Positions 51,964-60,247 of a stretch of DNA of 64,000 nt are shown here, piece by piece. Position numbers and translations under genes: made by a program. Each line of letters begins with the position of its first letter. The stretch's first letter is position 1. This DNA comes from CF-162 sp963667205. GTDB lineage: Bacteria > Chloroflexota > Dehalococcoidia > SM23-28-2 > RBG-16-64-32. The notes under the pieces were generated by a model, which saw only the letters and a program-made list of their open reading frames with translations, ran no database searches and was not told the origin of the DNA. The stretch lies in contig OY762959.1 in the NCBI GenBank assembly GCA_963667205.1, forward strand, positions 1,922,001 to 1,986,000, given 5' to 3'.

Positions 51964-52356
51964 GTGGCAGACTCCCTCCAGTTCAAGAACGAAGCCGACG
52001 ACGCGCTGGAACGCGCGGCGGACCGGCTGCGCCGGCTGCTGGGCGAATCCTGCGCCCGCCTGGACCCGTTCCCGCCGTTTCCCGGTGCGTTCTTCTCCTA
52101 CGGGATCGAGATTGACGCCCCGGCCGTGGAGTCGCCGGAGCGCGGCTGCGTTGTGCTCGCGCCGGACGGTGAGCTGTACGAGCTGGAGATGCGCCACGAC
52201 CTGCCCGACGCCGATATGGACATCGCCGACCCGGTCGCCCTGCGCGACGAGAAGCTGAAGCCGCTGGACCTGCACCCGCTGGAGTACGTCGTCTATGCCT
52301 ACGAGGCGCTGAAGGCGGTCACCGAGCTGCTCCTCGAACGCGAATCCGCCGCATGA
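51964..52356 (+). CDS. Conserved hypothetical protein upstream of rluB
   Basis: A 130-residue acidic protein. It begins with a helix (FKNEADDALERAADRLRRLL), has an aromatic-proline stretch (DPFPPFPGAFFSYGIEI), a strand pair with RGCVVLAPDGELYELEM, and a C-terminal helix. No known motif. GTG start with AAGGAG upstream. Its stop overlaps the rluB ATG (ATGA), so it is translated with that gene. Confidence 0.7.
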   Translation: MADSLQFKNEADDALERAADRLRRLLGESCARLDPFPPFPGAFFSYGIEIDAPAVESPERGCVVLAPDGELYELEMRHDLPDADMDIADPVALRDEKLKPLDLHPLEYVVYAYEALKAVTELLLERESAA

Positions 52357-53081
52357 GGCTGGCGAAGCTGATCGCGCAGCGCGGGGTGGCCTCGCGGCGC
52401 AAGGCGGAGGAGATGATCGTCGCCGGCCAGGTCACCGTCAACGGCGAACTCGCCGTCGTCACCACGCCGGTCGAGCCCGAGTCCGACGTTGTCGAGATCG
52501 AGGGGCGGGCGCTGCCGGACCAGCCGGTGAAAGCGTGCTACCTGCTGAACAAGCCGCGCGGCTACATCACCGGCCGCCGCGACGCGCGCGACCGCCAGAC
52601 CGTCCTCGATCTCGTCAAGCACCTGCCCGTGCGCGTCGAGCCCGTCGGCCGTCTGGACTTCGACACAGAAGGCGCACTCTTGCTGACGAACGACGGCGAT
52701 CTGGCCTTCGGTCTGACGCATCCTTCGCGGGGCGTCGCGAAAGTATACGTCGCGCGCGTCGAGGGCCGTCCAATGGCGGAGGACATCGCCGCGGTCGAGC
52801 GCGGGATCCCGCTCGACGATGGCGTTACGGCGCCGTCGAAGGCGCGCATCATATCGCGCGGCAAACGCAGCTCGGTGATCGAGATCACGGTGACGGAGGG
52901 CCGGAACCGGATGATCCGGCGGATGATGGCCTACCTCGGCCACCACGTCATGGACCTGTGCCGCCAGCGCATCGGCGGGATCGACCTTGGGGACTTGCGG
53001 CTGGGGCAGACGAGGCAGCTGACGGAGGCGGAGTTGACGGGGCTACGGAAGCTGGCGGAGAAGCCGAAGGCGAAGGCGTGA
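52353..53081 (+). CDS. rluB: 23S rRNA pseudouridine synthase, RluB type
   Basis: A 242-residue enzyme. The S4 RNA-binding domain (LAKLIAQRGVASRRKAEEMI) occupies residues 1-60. The catalytic domain has VGRLDFDTEGALLLTNDG with the catalytic aspartate, and EGRNRMIRRMMAYLG is the RluB/RsuA-group block. It converts a uridine of 23S rRNA to pseudouridine. ATG start coupled to the upstream gene. Confidence 0.93.
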   Translation: MRLAKLIAQRGVASRRKAEEMIVAGQVTVNGELAVVTTPVEPESDVVEIEGRALPDQPVKACYLLNKPRGYITGRRDARDRQTVLDLVKHLPVRVEPVGRLDFDTEGALLLTNDGDLAFGLTHPSRGVAKVYVARVEGRPMAEDIAAVERGIPLDDGVTAPSKARIISRGKRSSVIEITVTEGRNRMIRRMMAYLGHHVMDLCRQRIGGIDLGDLRLGQTRQLTEAELTGLRKLAEKPKAKA

Positions 53082-53091
53082 CGCCGGCCGC

Positions 53092-53574
53092 TCAGTCCGC
53101 GCGGTAGTCGCCGGACTTGCCGCCGGTCTTGCGGACGAGCCTGATATCGCCGATGCGCATGTCCTTCTGGGCCGCCTTCAGCATGTCGTAGACCGTGAGC
53201 GCGGCGACGCTCACCGCCGTTAGCGCCTCCATCTCGACGCCGGTCTGTGCCGTCGTCCGCACTGTCGCCTCGATCTCGACGGCGCCGCGCGCGTCGTCCG
53301 GCCGGAGGGAGACGTCGATGCCGGTCAGCGGCAGCGGGTGGCAGAGCGGCACCAGGTCGTGCGTGCGCTTGGCGGCCATGACGCCGGCGATCTGTGCCGT
53401 CGTCAGCACGTCGCCCTTGGCGCTGCCGGCGGACGCCAGGCGCAGCGTCGCGGCGGACATAAAGACGCTGCCGCGCGCGGTCGCCTCGCGGGCCGTCGCC
53501 ACCTTGCCGGAGACGTCGACCATGCGCGGCCGGCCTCCGTCGTCGAGGTGTGAGAGCGCGTTTTCTTCGGTCAT
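53092..53574 (-). CDS. moaC: Cyclic pyranopterin monophosphate synthase MoaC
   Basis: Converts 3',8-cyclo-7,8-dihydro-GTP, the MoaA product, to cPMP in molybdenum cofactor synthesis. A 160-residue protein with MVDVSGK, KGDVLTTAQIAGVMAAKRT, LVPLCHPL and GVEMEALTAVSVAALTVYDM, the conserved active-site blocks, and KTGGKSG at the end. The ATG overlaps the moaA stop by 4 nt. Confidence 0.95.
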   Translation of the reverse strand: MTEENALSHLDDGGRPRMVDVSGKVATAREATARGSVFMSAATLRLASAGSAKGDVLTTAQIAGVMAAKRTHDLVPLCHPLPLTGIDVSLRPDDARGAVEIEATVRTTAQTGVEMEALTAVSVAALTVYDMLKAAQKDMRIGDIRLVRKTGGKSGDYRAD

Positions 53575-54626
53575 CCGCCGATGTACGACATCTCGACCTT
53601 GCGCCGATGCGCGGCGGTCGCCTCGGTGCGCTCCTCTGAGTAGCGGTCCGAGCGCCGCGACCAGACGCCGCGCAGGAACGCCTCGATCTTCTCGTCGCTG
53701 GCGCCGTCGCGCAGGAGCTTGCGCAGGTCGTGGCCCTTGACCGCGAAGAGGCAGGTGTAGAGCTTGCCGTCGGCCGAGAGGCGGGCGCGCGTGCAGTCGC
53801 CGCAGAACGGCTCCGTGACGGAAGCGATGACACCGATCTCGCCTTCTCCGTCGGCGTATCGCCAGCGGCGTGCCACCTCGCCGCGGTAGTTGGGGTCGAT
53901 CGCCTCCAGCGGCAGCTTGCGGCCGATCGTCTCGACGATCTCAGCCGCCGGCACGACATCGTCCGTGCGCCAGCCGTTGGTGGTGCCGACGTCCATGTAC
54001 TCGATGAAGCGCACGATATGGTCCGGGCCCCGGTATCTGCGCGCGATCGCCAGGGCGTCTTTCTCGTTGACGCCGCGCTTGACGACGACGTTGATCTTGA
54101 CCGGCAGAAGTCCCGCGCGGCAAGCTGCCTCGATCCCCTCGAGCACCGACTCGACGGGAAACTCCGCGTCGCTCATCTCGCGGAAGCGGGCGTCGTTGAG
54201 CGAGTCCAGGCTGACCGTCACGCGATCCAGGCCGGCCTCTTTCAGTTCGCCTGCCATCTCGGAGAGGCGGGAGGCGTTCGTCGTCATCGCCAGTTCTTCG
54301 ACGCCGTCGACCGCCGATAGCATGCGCACGAGCTTCGGCAGGCCGCGCCGGACGGTCGGCTCGCCCCCGGTGAGGCGGAGCTTGCGGACGCCGAGCGCTG
54401 TGAAGACGCCGGCGAGGCGGGTGATCTCTTCGAACGAGAGCAGCTCGGCCTGCGGCAGGAACTTGTACTTGCGGCCGAAGACCTCCTTCGGCATGCAGTA
54501 CGGGCAGCGGAAGTTGCAACGGTCCGTGACGCTGATGCGCAGATCGCGCAGCGGGCGGCCGAGCGTGTCGGCCGGGAGAGCGGCGTCAGTGACGGACGTG
54601 TGAGGGGTCGTCTTCTTTGTGGGCAT
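53571..54626 (-). CDS. moaA: GTP 3',8-cyclase MoaA
   Basis: Radical SAM enzyme that forms 3',8-cyclo-7,8-dihydro-GTP. A 351-residue protein. CNFRCPYC gives the SAM-binding cluster cysteines (37, 41, 44). CGDCTRARLSADGKLYTC, about residues 272-289, binds the second [4Fe-4S] cluster, and the chain ends in the functionally required Gly-Gly. The start ATG (54624-54626) lies inside the end of rdgB (41-nt overlap), so the rdgB-moaA-moaC order is one operon. Confidence 0.95.
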   Translation of the reverse strand: MPTKKTTPHTSVTDAALPADTLGRPLRDLRISVTDRCNFRCPYCMPKEVFGRKYKFLPQAELLSFEEITRLAGVFTALGVRKLRLTGGEPTVRRGLPKLVRMLSAVDGVEELAMTTNASRLSEMAGELKEAGLDRVTVSLDSLNDARFREMSDAEFPVESVLEGIEAACRAGLLPVKINVVVKRGVNEKDALAIARRYRGPDHIVRFIEYMDVGTTNGWRTDDVVPAAEIVETIGRKLPLEAIDPNYRGEVARRWRYADGEGEIGVIASVTEPFCGDCTRARLSADGKLYTCLFAVKGHDLRKLLRDGASDEKIEAFLRGVWSRRSDRYSEERTEATAAHRRKVEMSYIGG

Positions 54627-55221
54627 AGAGGAGCTCTCGCAGGGTCTGGCGGGCGCGCGCGGCCGCGCGCGCCCTGTGGCTGATTATATTCTTCTCGTGC
54701 TCCAGTAGCTCGGCCATCGTCGCCGAGTGCTGCGGTACCCAGAAGATCGGGTCGTACCCGAAGCCGTTTTCGCCTCGCGGCCGGTCGGCGATTAGGCCGC
54801 GCACTTCGCCTTCCGCCGTCTTCGTCTCGCCCGAAGCCGGGTCGGCGATTGCGATCACGCAGACGAAGCGGCAGCCCCGTCCCTCCGGCGGCAGGTCGGC
54901 GAGCCGCCGGTCGATCTCGGCAAAGCGCTCACTGTATGTGGCGGCGTCACCGAGGAAGCGTGCCGAGTGGACGCCCGGCTCGTTCCCCATCGCCGTGATC
55001 TCGATGCCGGAGTCGTCGGCCAGGGTGACGAGCCCGCTCGCCTTCGCCCCGGCGAGCGCCTTCTTGCGGGCGTTCTCCTCGTACGTCTCGCCGTCCTCCT
55101 CGACGTCGAGATCGAGGCCGAGATCGGCCGGGGTGACGATATCCCAGCCGCAGCCTTCGAGGAGGACGCGCAGCTCGGCCACCTTGCCGGGGTTGCTCGT
55201 GGCGATGAGTAGCTTCGACAT
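54586..55221 (-). CDS. rdgB: XTP/dITP pyrophosphatase (RdgB/HAM1)
   Basis: House-cleaning NTPase that removes deaminated purine nucleotides. A 211-residue protein. ATSNPGKVAELR at the N-terminus binds the triphosphate, TLADDSGIEI holds the metal aspartates, and GENGFGYDPIFWV and SHRARA are the other signatures. ATG start 55219-55221. Its C-terminus is slightly longer than usual, running into moaA. Confidence 0.94.
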   Translation of the reverse strand: MSKLLIATSNPGKVAELRVLLEGCGWDIVTPADLGLDLDVEEDGETYEENARKKALAGAKASGLVTLADDSGIEITAMGNEPGVHSARFLGDAATYSERFAEIDRRLADLPPEGRGCRFVCVIAIADPASGETKTAEGEVRGLIADRPRGENGFGYDPIFWVPQHSATMAELLEHEKNIISHRARAAARARQTLRELLYAHKEDDPSHVRH

Positions 55222-55295
55222 GGGCCAAGGATAGCACCGGGCGCGTGCGGCTGAGGGCGCTCTCGCCCCGTCTCCACGCTGCCCGTGCTGGTGGG

Positions 55296-55862
55296 CTACT
55301 CAGCCAGGACGGCGTGGCCGGTCGTGTTGGCGTGGAACGTGTACGCGGTGGTTCCTGTGTCGAGGACGACGACGAAGCCCGGCGTGATCACCTGTGCGCA
55401 GGCGATGCCGGGAGTGTCGACGCCGAGGCAGGCATTCGACCAGACCTCGAAGTGAACTTCGGCGGCGTCGACCTCGTTGGCCGGCGGGCCGCCCATCGCT
55501 TCCAGCGCCGCTAACGCCGCCTCAACCGCGAGCGCCTTGCCTTCGTCCGTTTCGCCATCGTCGGAGATCGGCAGGTTCGGGTCGCCATCGCCGGGCGTGT
55601 CGTTGCAGTCGGAGGTGCCGATCGGGCACGTGCCGGAGGCGCCGTCGCCGGGCGCCGGCGCGTCGTCGCCGTCGCCGGGGATCGCTATCATGTCGTCGCA
55701 ATTTTCGGCGCCCTCGACGCAGAGGGGGGCCGTATCGGCCTGCTCGCCGTTGCCGGGGGCGGCGTTGGAGCTGCTATCGAAGACGCCGGCGACGGCCAGC
55801 GCCGCGATGACTCCGATGACGATTGCGGTGATGGATCCGAGGGTGAGAGGCCACTTGTTCAT
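55296..55862 (-). CDS. Membrane-anchored acidic extracellular protein
   Basis: A 188-residue protein. One N-terminal membrane segment (about 8-27) is followed by a low-complexity Gly/Asp/Pro linker with repeated PGDGD units (about 60-105), then a compact domain. The domain contains WSNACLGVDTPGIACAQVITPGFVVVLD with two cysteines that could form a disulfide, and TAYTFHANTTG. I have seen the 'CLG...CAQVITPG...YH' pattern in other bacterial extracellular proteins but cannot name it. ATG start. Confidence 0.72.
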   Translation of the reverse strand: MNKWPLTLGSITAIVIGVIAALAVAGVFDSSSNAAPGNGEQADTAPLCVEGAENCDDMIAIPGDGDDAPAPGDGASGTCPIGTSDCNDTPGDGDPNLPISDDGETDEGKALAVEAALAALEAMGGPPANEVDAAEVHFEVWSNACLGVDTPGIACAQVITPGFVVVLDTGTTAYTFHANTTGHAVLAE

Positions 55863-55932
55863 GAGAGGTTCCCCTTCAAGTGCTGATATCCCTCAGACGG
55901 CTGCCGGGCTGCGTTTGTTCCCGGCGCAACGA

Positions 55933-55964
55933 AACGGGCGGAGGAGTTGAGTCCTCCGCCCGTT
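55933..55964 (-). terminator. Terminator of the aldolase/phosphatase gene
   Basis: Minus-strand AACGGGCGGAGGA pairs with TCCTCCGCCCGTT (13 bp stem, 6-nt loop), and the stem is followed by TTCGTTG. It lies just past the aldolase/phosphatase stop. Confidence 0.85.
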
Positions 55965-55980
55965 GGTTATTGCGCTTCGT

Positions 55981-57126
55981 TTATTCGACTTCGGCGATGG
56001 GTGCTGCCTTGACCTTCTGCTTGTCGGCGTCATCCGAAATGTCGGTCCAGCGTGATTCGAGCTTGGCGGCGACGGCCGGCATCGTGGTGTACTCCATCTC
56101 ATCCAGGGGCAGGCGGTGCGGCTCGAAGGGGCCGTGCTTACGCAGGAAGTCGCCGATGTGGTTCGCCTCTTCGCGGGCGTGGTCGTAGCCGGGGTCGTCG
56201 AAGAGGTCGCGCGGGCCGATCAGCTTGCCGTCAGCCAGCTGGAAGCCGAGCGCGGCGAGGCGGGGCGGGCCGTCGAAGCGGCTGGGGTGGGCGTCGGCGA
56301 GCGCTACGGGCATCAGCGGGCCGTTGTGCGAGCCGCGCATCCAGCCTTCGACGATCCACGGAGTCGTGAACGGCTCGATAACCTCACCCACTGCGGGGAA
56401 GTTGCCCTGGCAGCGCACGACCATCGCCGGGTCGTCCTTGCCCACGTAGCGGCCGGCGATGAGCGACAGCTTGTCGGTGCTGGAGACGGCCGCGATCTCG
56501 CCGCTCATGCGGTTGTAAACGCGCTTGATGGCGTAGCGTGAGGGCGCGCCGATGAAGACGAGCAGGTCGTAGATCTCGTCCGGGGTGTTGAGTTCGATCT
56601 GCTTGTGCTCCTGGACGTCCTGCACCTGGTAGCGGAAGCCCTGGTGGAGCGGCTCGCCGATGACGAGACCGGGCGTGTTGAAGGGATCAGCGAACATCTT
56701 GTAGAGCGGCAGGTTGAAGGCGCCTGCTGAGGTCTTATCGGCCATAAAGACGATGATCGGCTCGCTGGGTCGCTCCTCGATCTCCATCTCGGCGGAGCCA
56801 GGGCCGGCGCCCTTGATGTTTCCGCTAAAGGCGTCGGTCAGGAGGTCCTGGCCGGCGCCGTAGAGATGGAGCTTCTTGGCGATCTCGGTGCCGGCAGTGA
56901 ACGTGTCCCAGGCCAGCTTGTGGACCTCTTCGCTGTCCTCGCCGCGGTCGTGGGTCATGATCAGGAACATATCGTCGCCGCAGTGGCTTACGTGGGAGTC
57001 GATGAGCAGGCCTTGCTGCTGCGCCTTGGTCAACTGCTCCTGGCCGAAGGCGAGAATGTCGGGGTGGGAGGCCGAGTGGCCGACGAAGCCCCCGATGTCT
57101 GCCTTGATGACGCTAATCGTTACCAT
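55981..57126 (-). CDS. Fructose-1,6-bisphosphate aldolase/phosphatase (archaeal type)
   Basis: A bifunctional gluconeogenic enzyme that joins triose phosphates and dephosphorylates the product to fructose-6-phosphate in one active site. A 381-residue protein. IKADIGGFVGHS holds the metal/phosphate residues Asp10 and His17. Tyr227 and Lys230 (RYVGK) match the aldolase Tyr/Schiff-base Lys pair (Y229/K232 in the Sulfolobus enzyme). DDMFLIMTHD and GAGPGSAEME complete the metal sites. ATG start with GGAGGT. The protein is common in archaea and in Chloroflexota. Confidence 0.94.
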   Translation of the reverse strand: MVTISVIKADIGGFVGHSASHPDILAFGQEQLTKAQQQGLLIDSHVSHCGDDMFLIMTHDRGEDSEEVHKLAWDTFTAGTEIAKKLHLYGAGQDLLTDAFSGNIKGAGPGSAEMEIEERPSEPIIVFMADKTSAGAFNLPLYKMFADPFNTPGLVIGEPLHQGFRYQVQDVQEHKQIELNTPDEIYDLLVFIGAPSRYAIKRVYNRMSGEIAAVSSTDKLSLIAGRYVGKDDPAMVVRCQGNFPAVGEVIEPFTTPWIVEGWMRGSHNGPLMPVALADAHPSRFDGPPRLAALGFQLADGKLIGPRDLFDDPGYDHAREEANHIGDFLRKHGPFEPHRLPLDEMEYTTMPAVAAKLESRWTDISDDADKQKVKAAPIAEVE

Positions 57127-57127
57127 G

Positions 57128-57136
57128 TGTGGACAA
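57128..57136 (-). promoter_or_regulatory. DnaA-box-like site TTGTCCACA
   Basis: A perfect TTGTCCACA on the minus strand, ending just before the aldolase/phosphatase start. An identical site lies in inverse orientation at 57258-57266. Confidence 0.4.
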
Positions 57137-57250
57137 CCTCCGCTGTGAATTGGGGGATAGGGGCACTACAAGTCCGGAATAGACCTGGTAAACAAACCCT
57201 TCGCGGGCGACTGTGGGGATGCGTTTCTGGGGCATGGGGCTCCGCACGTG

Positions 57251-57280
57251 ATTGTGCTTGTCCACACTCGCCCCTGTCAA
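57251..57280 (-). promoter_or_regulatory. Promoter of the aldolase/phosphatase gene
   Basis: Minus-strand TTGACA (57275-57280) and CACAAT (57251-57256) are 18 bp apart, giving a leader of about 115 nt. The spacer contains a plus-strand TTGTCCACA (57258-57266), a DnaA-box-like sequence. Confidence 0.6.
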
Positions 57281-57316
57281 GAATGGGCGCGACTCAAACG
57301 CATTTCATTACAGAAC

Positions 57317-58051
57317 CTAACCTTCGAGGAGATTATCCAGCACACGCTGGCCCAGCGAACGTGCCAGTTGGCCCCATTCACCGTGGCCATCGTTCCCGGG
57401 CGCCGCCAGCAGCGCCTCAAGCTCCGCCTGCAGCGCGGCCGTCTTCTCGGCGGCGATCTCACGGTTCAGCGGCTTGAAGCCCTGCAGCTTGCGCGGGCCC
57501 TCGCGGCCGCCCTCGGAGATGTACCAGTCACGGTAAGAGCGGACACCTGCGTCGAACAGCCGGTAGCCGATCGGCGACGTCGCGATCGGGTAGCGCAGGG
57601 TGAGGATCCGTTCCGTCGCGCGGTGGCTCGGCGAGTCGTACTCCACCATCACGTGCCCACCGGCGGGCACGAGGCCGCTCAGCGCCGTGAACAGCGCCCG
57701 GTCGTGGCCGGAGTCCCAGAGCGAAAGCTCCGTTTCGCCGAAGCGCGGCCTCTCCTGGTACTGGATCATCTCGATCCAGTTGAAGGCCGGGTACCGTCCC
57801 GAGCTGTAGAGCCCCAGCGCCAGCGCGCCGTCGGCCAGCCGGCCGCTCCCGTCGGCCAGGAAGAGTTGGAAGTAGCGGGAGCCAACCGCGTCTTTGGGGC
57901 CGAGGATCGCTATCGTGCGGCAGTCGCCGAGCGCCAGGGAGTCGAGCGCCGAGATGGGATGCTCGCCGGGGAGGCTCCACCTGGCGGAGAGCAGGTCCTC
58001 GATGCGGGCGCGGTCTGGCGGCCGGACGCCGGCGAGGGCGGAACTGGTCAT
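57317..58051 (-). CDS. Conserved protein, DUF1122-like
   Basis: A 244-residue protein with alternating strands and helices. VPAGGHVMVEYDSPSHRATERIL and YRDWYISEGGREGPRKLQGFKP are the most distinctive blocks and recall the archaeal/Chloroflexota DUF1122 family; this is from memory. It may have a methyltransferase- or GNAT-like fold but no motif is decisive. ATG start; TATAAT (58058-58063) ends 6 nt upstream, the clearest leaderless-type arrangement in the window. Confidence 0.7.
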   Translation of the reverse strand: MTSSALAGVRPPDRARIEDLLSARWSLPGEHPISALDSLALGDCRTIAILGPKDAVGSRYFQLFLADGSGRLADGALALGLYSSGRYPAFNWIEMIQYQERPRFGETELSLWDSGHDRALFTALSGLVPAGGHVMVEYDSPSHRATERILTLRYPIATSPIGYRLFDAGVRSYRDWYISEGGREGPRKLQGFKPLNREIAAEKTAALQAELEALLAAPGNDGHGEWGQLARSLGQRVLDNLLEG

Positions 58052-58088
58052 CGGCCCATTATAGGCGCGGCCAACCGAACGGCCCTCT

Positions 58089-58118
58089 TTGCCGTATAAC
58101 CAGACGGTTGCCTATAAT
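58089..58118 (+). promoter_or_regulatory. Promoter of the rpiB-cupredoxin genes
   Basis: TTGCCG (58089-58094), 18-bp spacer, and perfect TATAAT (58113-58118). Divergent from the minus-strand TATAAT at 58058-58063. Confidence 0.6.
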
Positions 58119-58156
58119 TGAATCGGACGCGGGATTTCGTCGGCACACCCCCACGT

Positions 58157-58645
58157 ATGAACGACAAGAATGCGCGGATCGCGCTTGGCAGCGACGAACG
58201 GACGCACGTCACCGACTTCGTGGAGCAGGAGCTCCGGAGCCGCGGCTTCGATGTGCAGCTATTCGGCCCGCTCCGCGATGAGCACGCCCCTTCGGCCTGG
58301 CCGGTGGTGGCGGGCGAGGCGGCGGCGGCGGTGGCATCGGGTAACGCCGATGAGGCGGTGCTGTTCTGCTGGACGGGGACGGGTGTTTCGATCGCCGCGA
58401 ACAAGGTGCCGGGCGTTCGCGCGGCCCTCTGCGGCGACGCTGAGACTGCCCGCGGTGCGAAGGCCTGGAACCAGGCGAACGTTCTCTGCCTGAGTCTGCG
58501 CTCCACAACCGAGGCGCGCGCTCGCGAGATACTGGACGCCTGGTTCTCCACGGCGGCTGATCCCAGCGAGGACGCCAACGTGCGGGCGGTGAATGAGATG
58601 GACGAGCGGCTCCGGGGCGCGCCCAGCGCTGAGCGGGCCGGCTAA
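58157..58645 (+). CDS. rpiB: RpiB/LacAB-family sugar-phosphate isomerase
   Basis: A 162-residue isomerase fold. IALGSDERTH is the start of the family (equivalent to GsDHAG), and FCWTGTGVSIAANKVPGVRAALC contains the catalytic cysteine and the phosphate loop. NVLCLSLR and the C-terminal helices follow. Likely ribose-5-phosphate/ribulose-5-phosphate isomerisation. The DHAG segment is divergent (SDERTH), so the substrate may differ. ATG 58157-58159 fits the family start; an upstream GTG/ATG extension is unlikely. Confidence 0.82.
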   Translation: MNDKNARIALGSDERTHVTDFVEQELRSRGFDVQLFGPLRDEHAPSAWPVVAGEAAAAVASGNADEAVLFCWTGTGVSIAANKVPGVRAALCGDAETARGAKAWNQANVLCLSLRSTTEARAREILDAWFSTAADPSEDANVRAVNEMDERLRGAPSAERAG

Positions 58646-58667
58646 GAGAAGGCGAAAGGAAAAGCAA

Positions 58668-60236
58668 TTGGCGGATGAAGGACAAGGCAAGAGGCGGAGG
58701 CGCGGCCGGCGACGCGGCCGGAAGGATGCAGACAAGCGGCCGGAGGAAGGCGCCGGCCAGGACGACACATCGCAGGGCGATGTCTCCGGCGATGACATTG
58801 AGGCCGATATCGAGGCGCCGGACGTCAAGGACGACGTCTCGGCCGACGAGCCGGAGCCGGCGGATGAGGATGCCGGGAAGGCCAGCCGGCGAGAGCGCAC
58901 GCGCGTCTCCTCTGGTGGCGGCGAAGTGTCGCCGATGGACTTCTGGCGTAGCGGGCGCGTGCGCACCGCGCGCGAACGGCGTGCCGGCAGCGGGCCAAGC
59001 GAGCCCCAAGGCTTCTTCCAGCGCATCACTAGCATCTACCTGCCGCCTTGGGTGCCGGTGGTGGCGATCATCATCGTCGTCTTCGGCGTCCTCGGCCTTC
59101 TGTTTGTAGCGCGCTCGGCGACGGGTGCCCCCAGGATTGGTGTTGATCACTGGCACGCCTCTTATACGTACTTCGTATGCGGTGAGAAGCAGCCGCCGGC
59201 CCCCACGTGGAGCGGTTCCGGAGTGCACACTCACGGCGACGGCATCGTCCACATCCACCCCTTCCAACAGTCGGAAGAGGGCGCCGGTGCGCGCCTCACG
59301 CGCTGGTTTGGCTACGGCGGAGGGCAGCTGGACGGCGACGAGATCCGCATGCCGGGCAGCCCCACGACACACAAGAACGGAGACGAGTGCTCGGACGGGA
59401 CGATCGGCGAGGTGCAGATCTTCGTTCAAGGCGTCAAGGTAAATGACTACGGCTCCTACATTCCGAAGGACGGCGATCGCATCAGGATCGTCTTCGGGCC
59501 GTCGGAGGAGCAGGTGCAGCTGGAGGATCGCATCATCCTGCCACAGGAAAGCGCGACTCGAGAGATCGAGATGAGAGTCGATCAGCCAGACGACGCAAAT
59601 GAGGCGTCGACGATCTTCACGCCGCGGTCGATTACGGTGGACGCCGGCGAAACCGTCAGGGTCGTGCTCACCAACGTCGATGACGTATCCCACGGCCTGC
59701 GCGTTTCGGGCTTCGACGGTGTTTACGACACGAACGACGACTTCGTGGTAGTGCCCGAAGGCAGCGACCCGGAGAAGGCCGATCAGGGCGACATCATAGA
59801 GCCGGGCGGCACCGGTTTCGTGATCATTCGCTTTGATAACGGCGGCACAGTCGAATTCCAGGACCCGACGGTGGTGACGACGACCGGGACGATCGTAGTT
59901 GATGAGTCTGCGCCCACTGAAACGCCGGCGCCCGCAGATGACTTCGAGGGGGAACTGGAGGTTAGCCTGCTCGACAACGTGTTCGAGCCTGATCTGCTGG
60001 CGATCGATGCCGGCACTCGAACGAAGATAAACCTGCCGAACACCGGCGAGTTCGTGCACAACCTGCGCATCGACGGCCCCGACGGAGAGTACTTCACGGA
60101 AGACGACATCACCTCTCCGGATGTACTGCCCGGGGAAGACGGCAGTATGGTCATCGAGATCGAGGTGGCGGGGACGTACGAGTTCCAGTGCGACTTCCAC
60201 ACAGAAACGCAGTCCGGCTCCCTGACTGTGCGTTAA
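58668..60236 (+). CDS. Membrane-anchored His-rich / double-cupredoxin protein
   Basis: A 522-residue protein. Residues 1-125 are a basic then acidic cytoplasmic segment. A membrane helix lies at 127-149. The extracellular part starts with a His-rich domain (160-280): DHWH (His161, 163), Cys171, HTHGDG (187-190), HIHPF (195-199) and Cys241. A first cupredoxin-like domain follows (about 312-412) that has lost the Cys/His copper loop. A second (about 430-522) has His464, Cys508, His511 and Gln515 as possible copper ligands. TTG start after AAAGGAAAAG, following rpiB by 22 nt. The next gene repeats the His-rich domain. Confidence 0.82.
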   Translation: MADEGQGKRRRRGRRRGRKDADKRPEEGAGQDDTSQGDVSGDDIEADIEAPDVKDDVSADEPEPADEDAGKASRRERTRVSSGGGEVSPMDFWRSGRVRTARERRAGSGPSEPQGFFQRITSIYLPPWVPVVAIIIVVFGVLGLLFVARSATGAPRIGVDHWHASYTYFVCGEKQPPAPTWSGSGVHTHGDGIVHIHPFQQSEEGAGARLTRWFGYGGGQLDGDEIRMPGSPTTHKNGDECSDGTIGEVQIFVQGVKVNDYGSYIPKDGDRIRIVFGPSEEQVQLEDRIILPQESATREIEMRVDQPDDANEASTIFTPRSITVDAGETVRVVLTNVDDVSHGLRVSGFDGVYDTNDDFVVVPEGSDPEKADQGDIIEPGGTGFVIIRFDNGGTVEFQDPTVVTTTGTIVVDESAPTETPAPADDFEGELEVSLLDNVFEPDLLAIDAGTRTKINLPNTGEFVHNLRIDGPDGEYFTEDDITSPDVLPGEDGSMVIEIEVAGTYEFQCDFHTETQSGSLTVR

Positions 60237-60247
60237 GGAGGCGGCCT

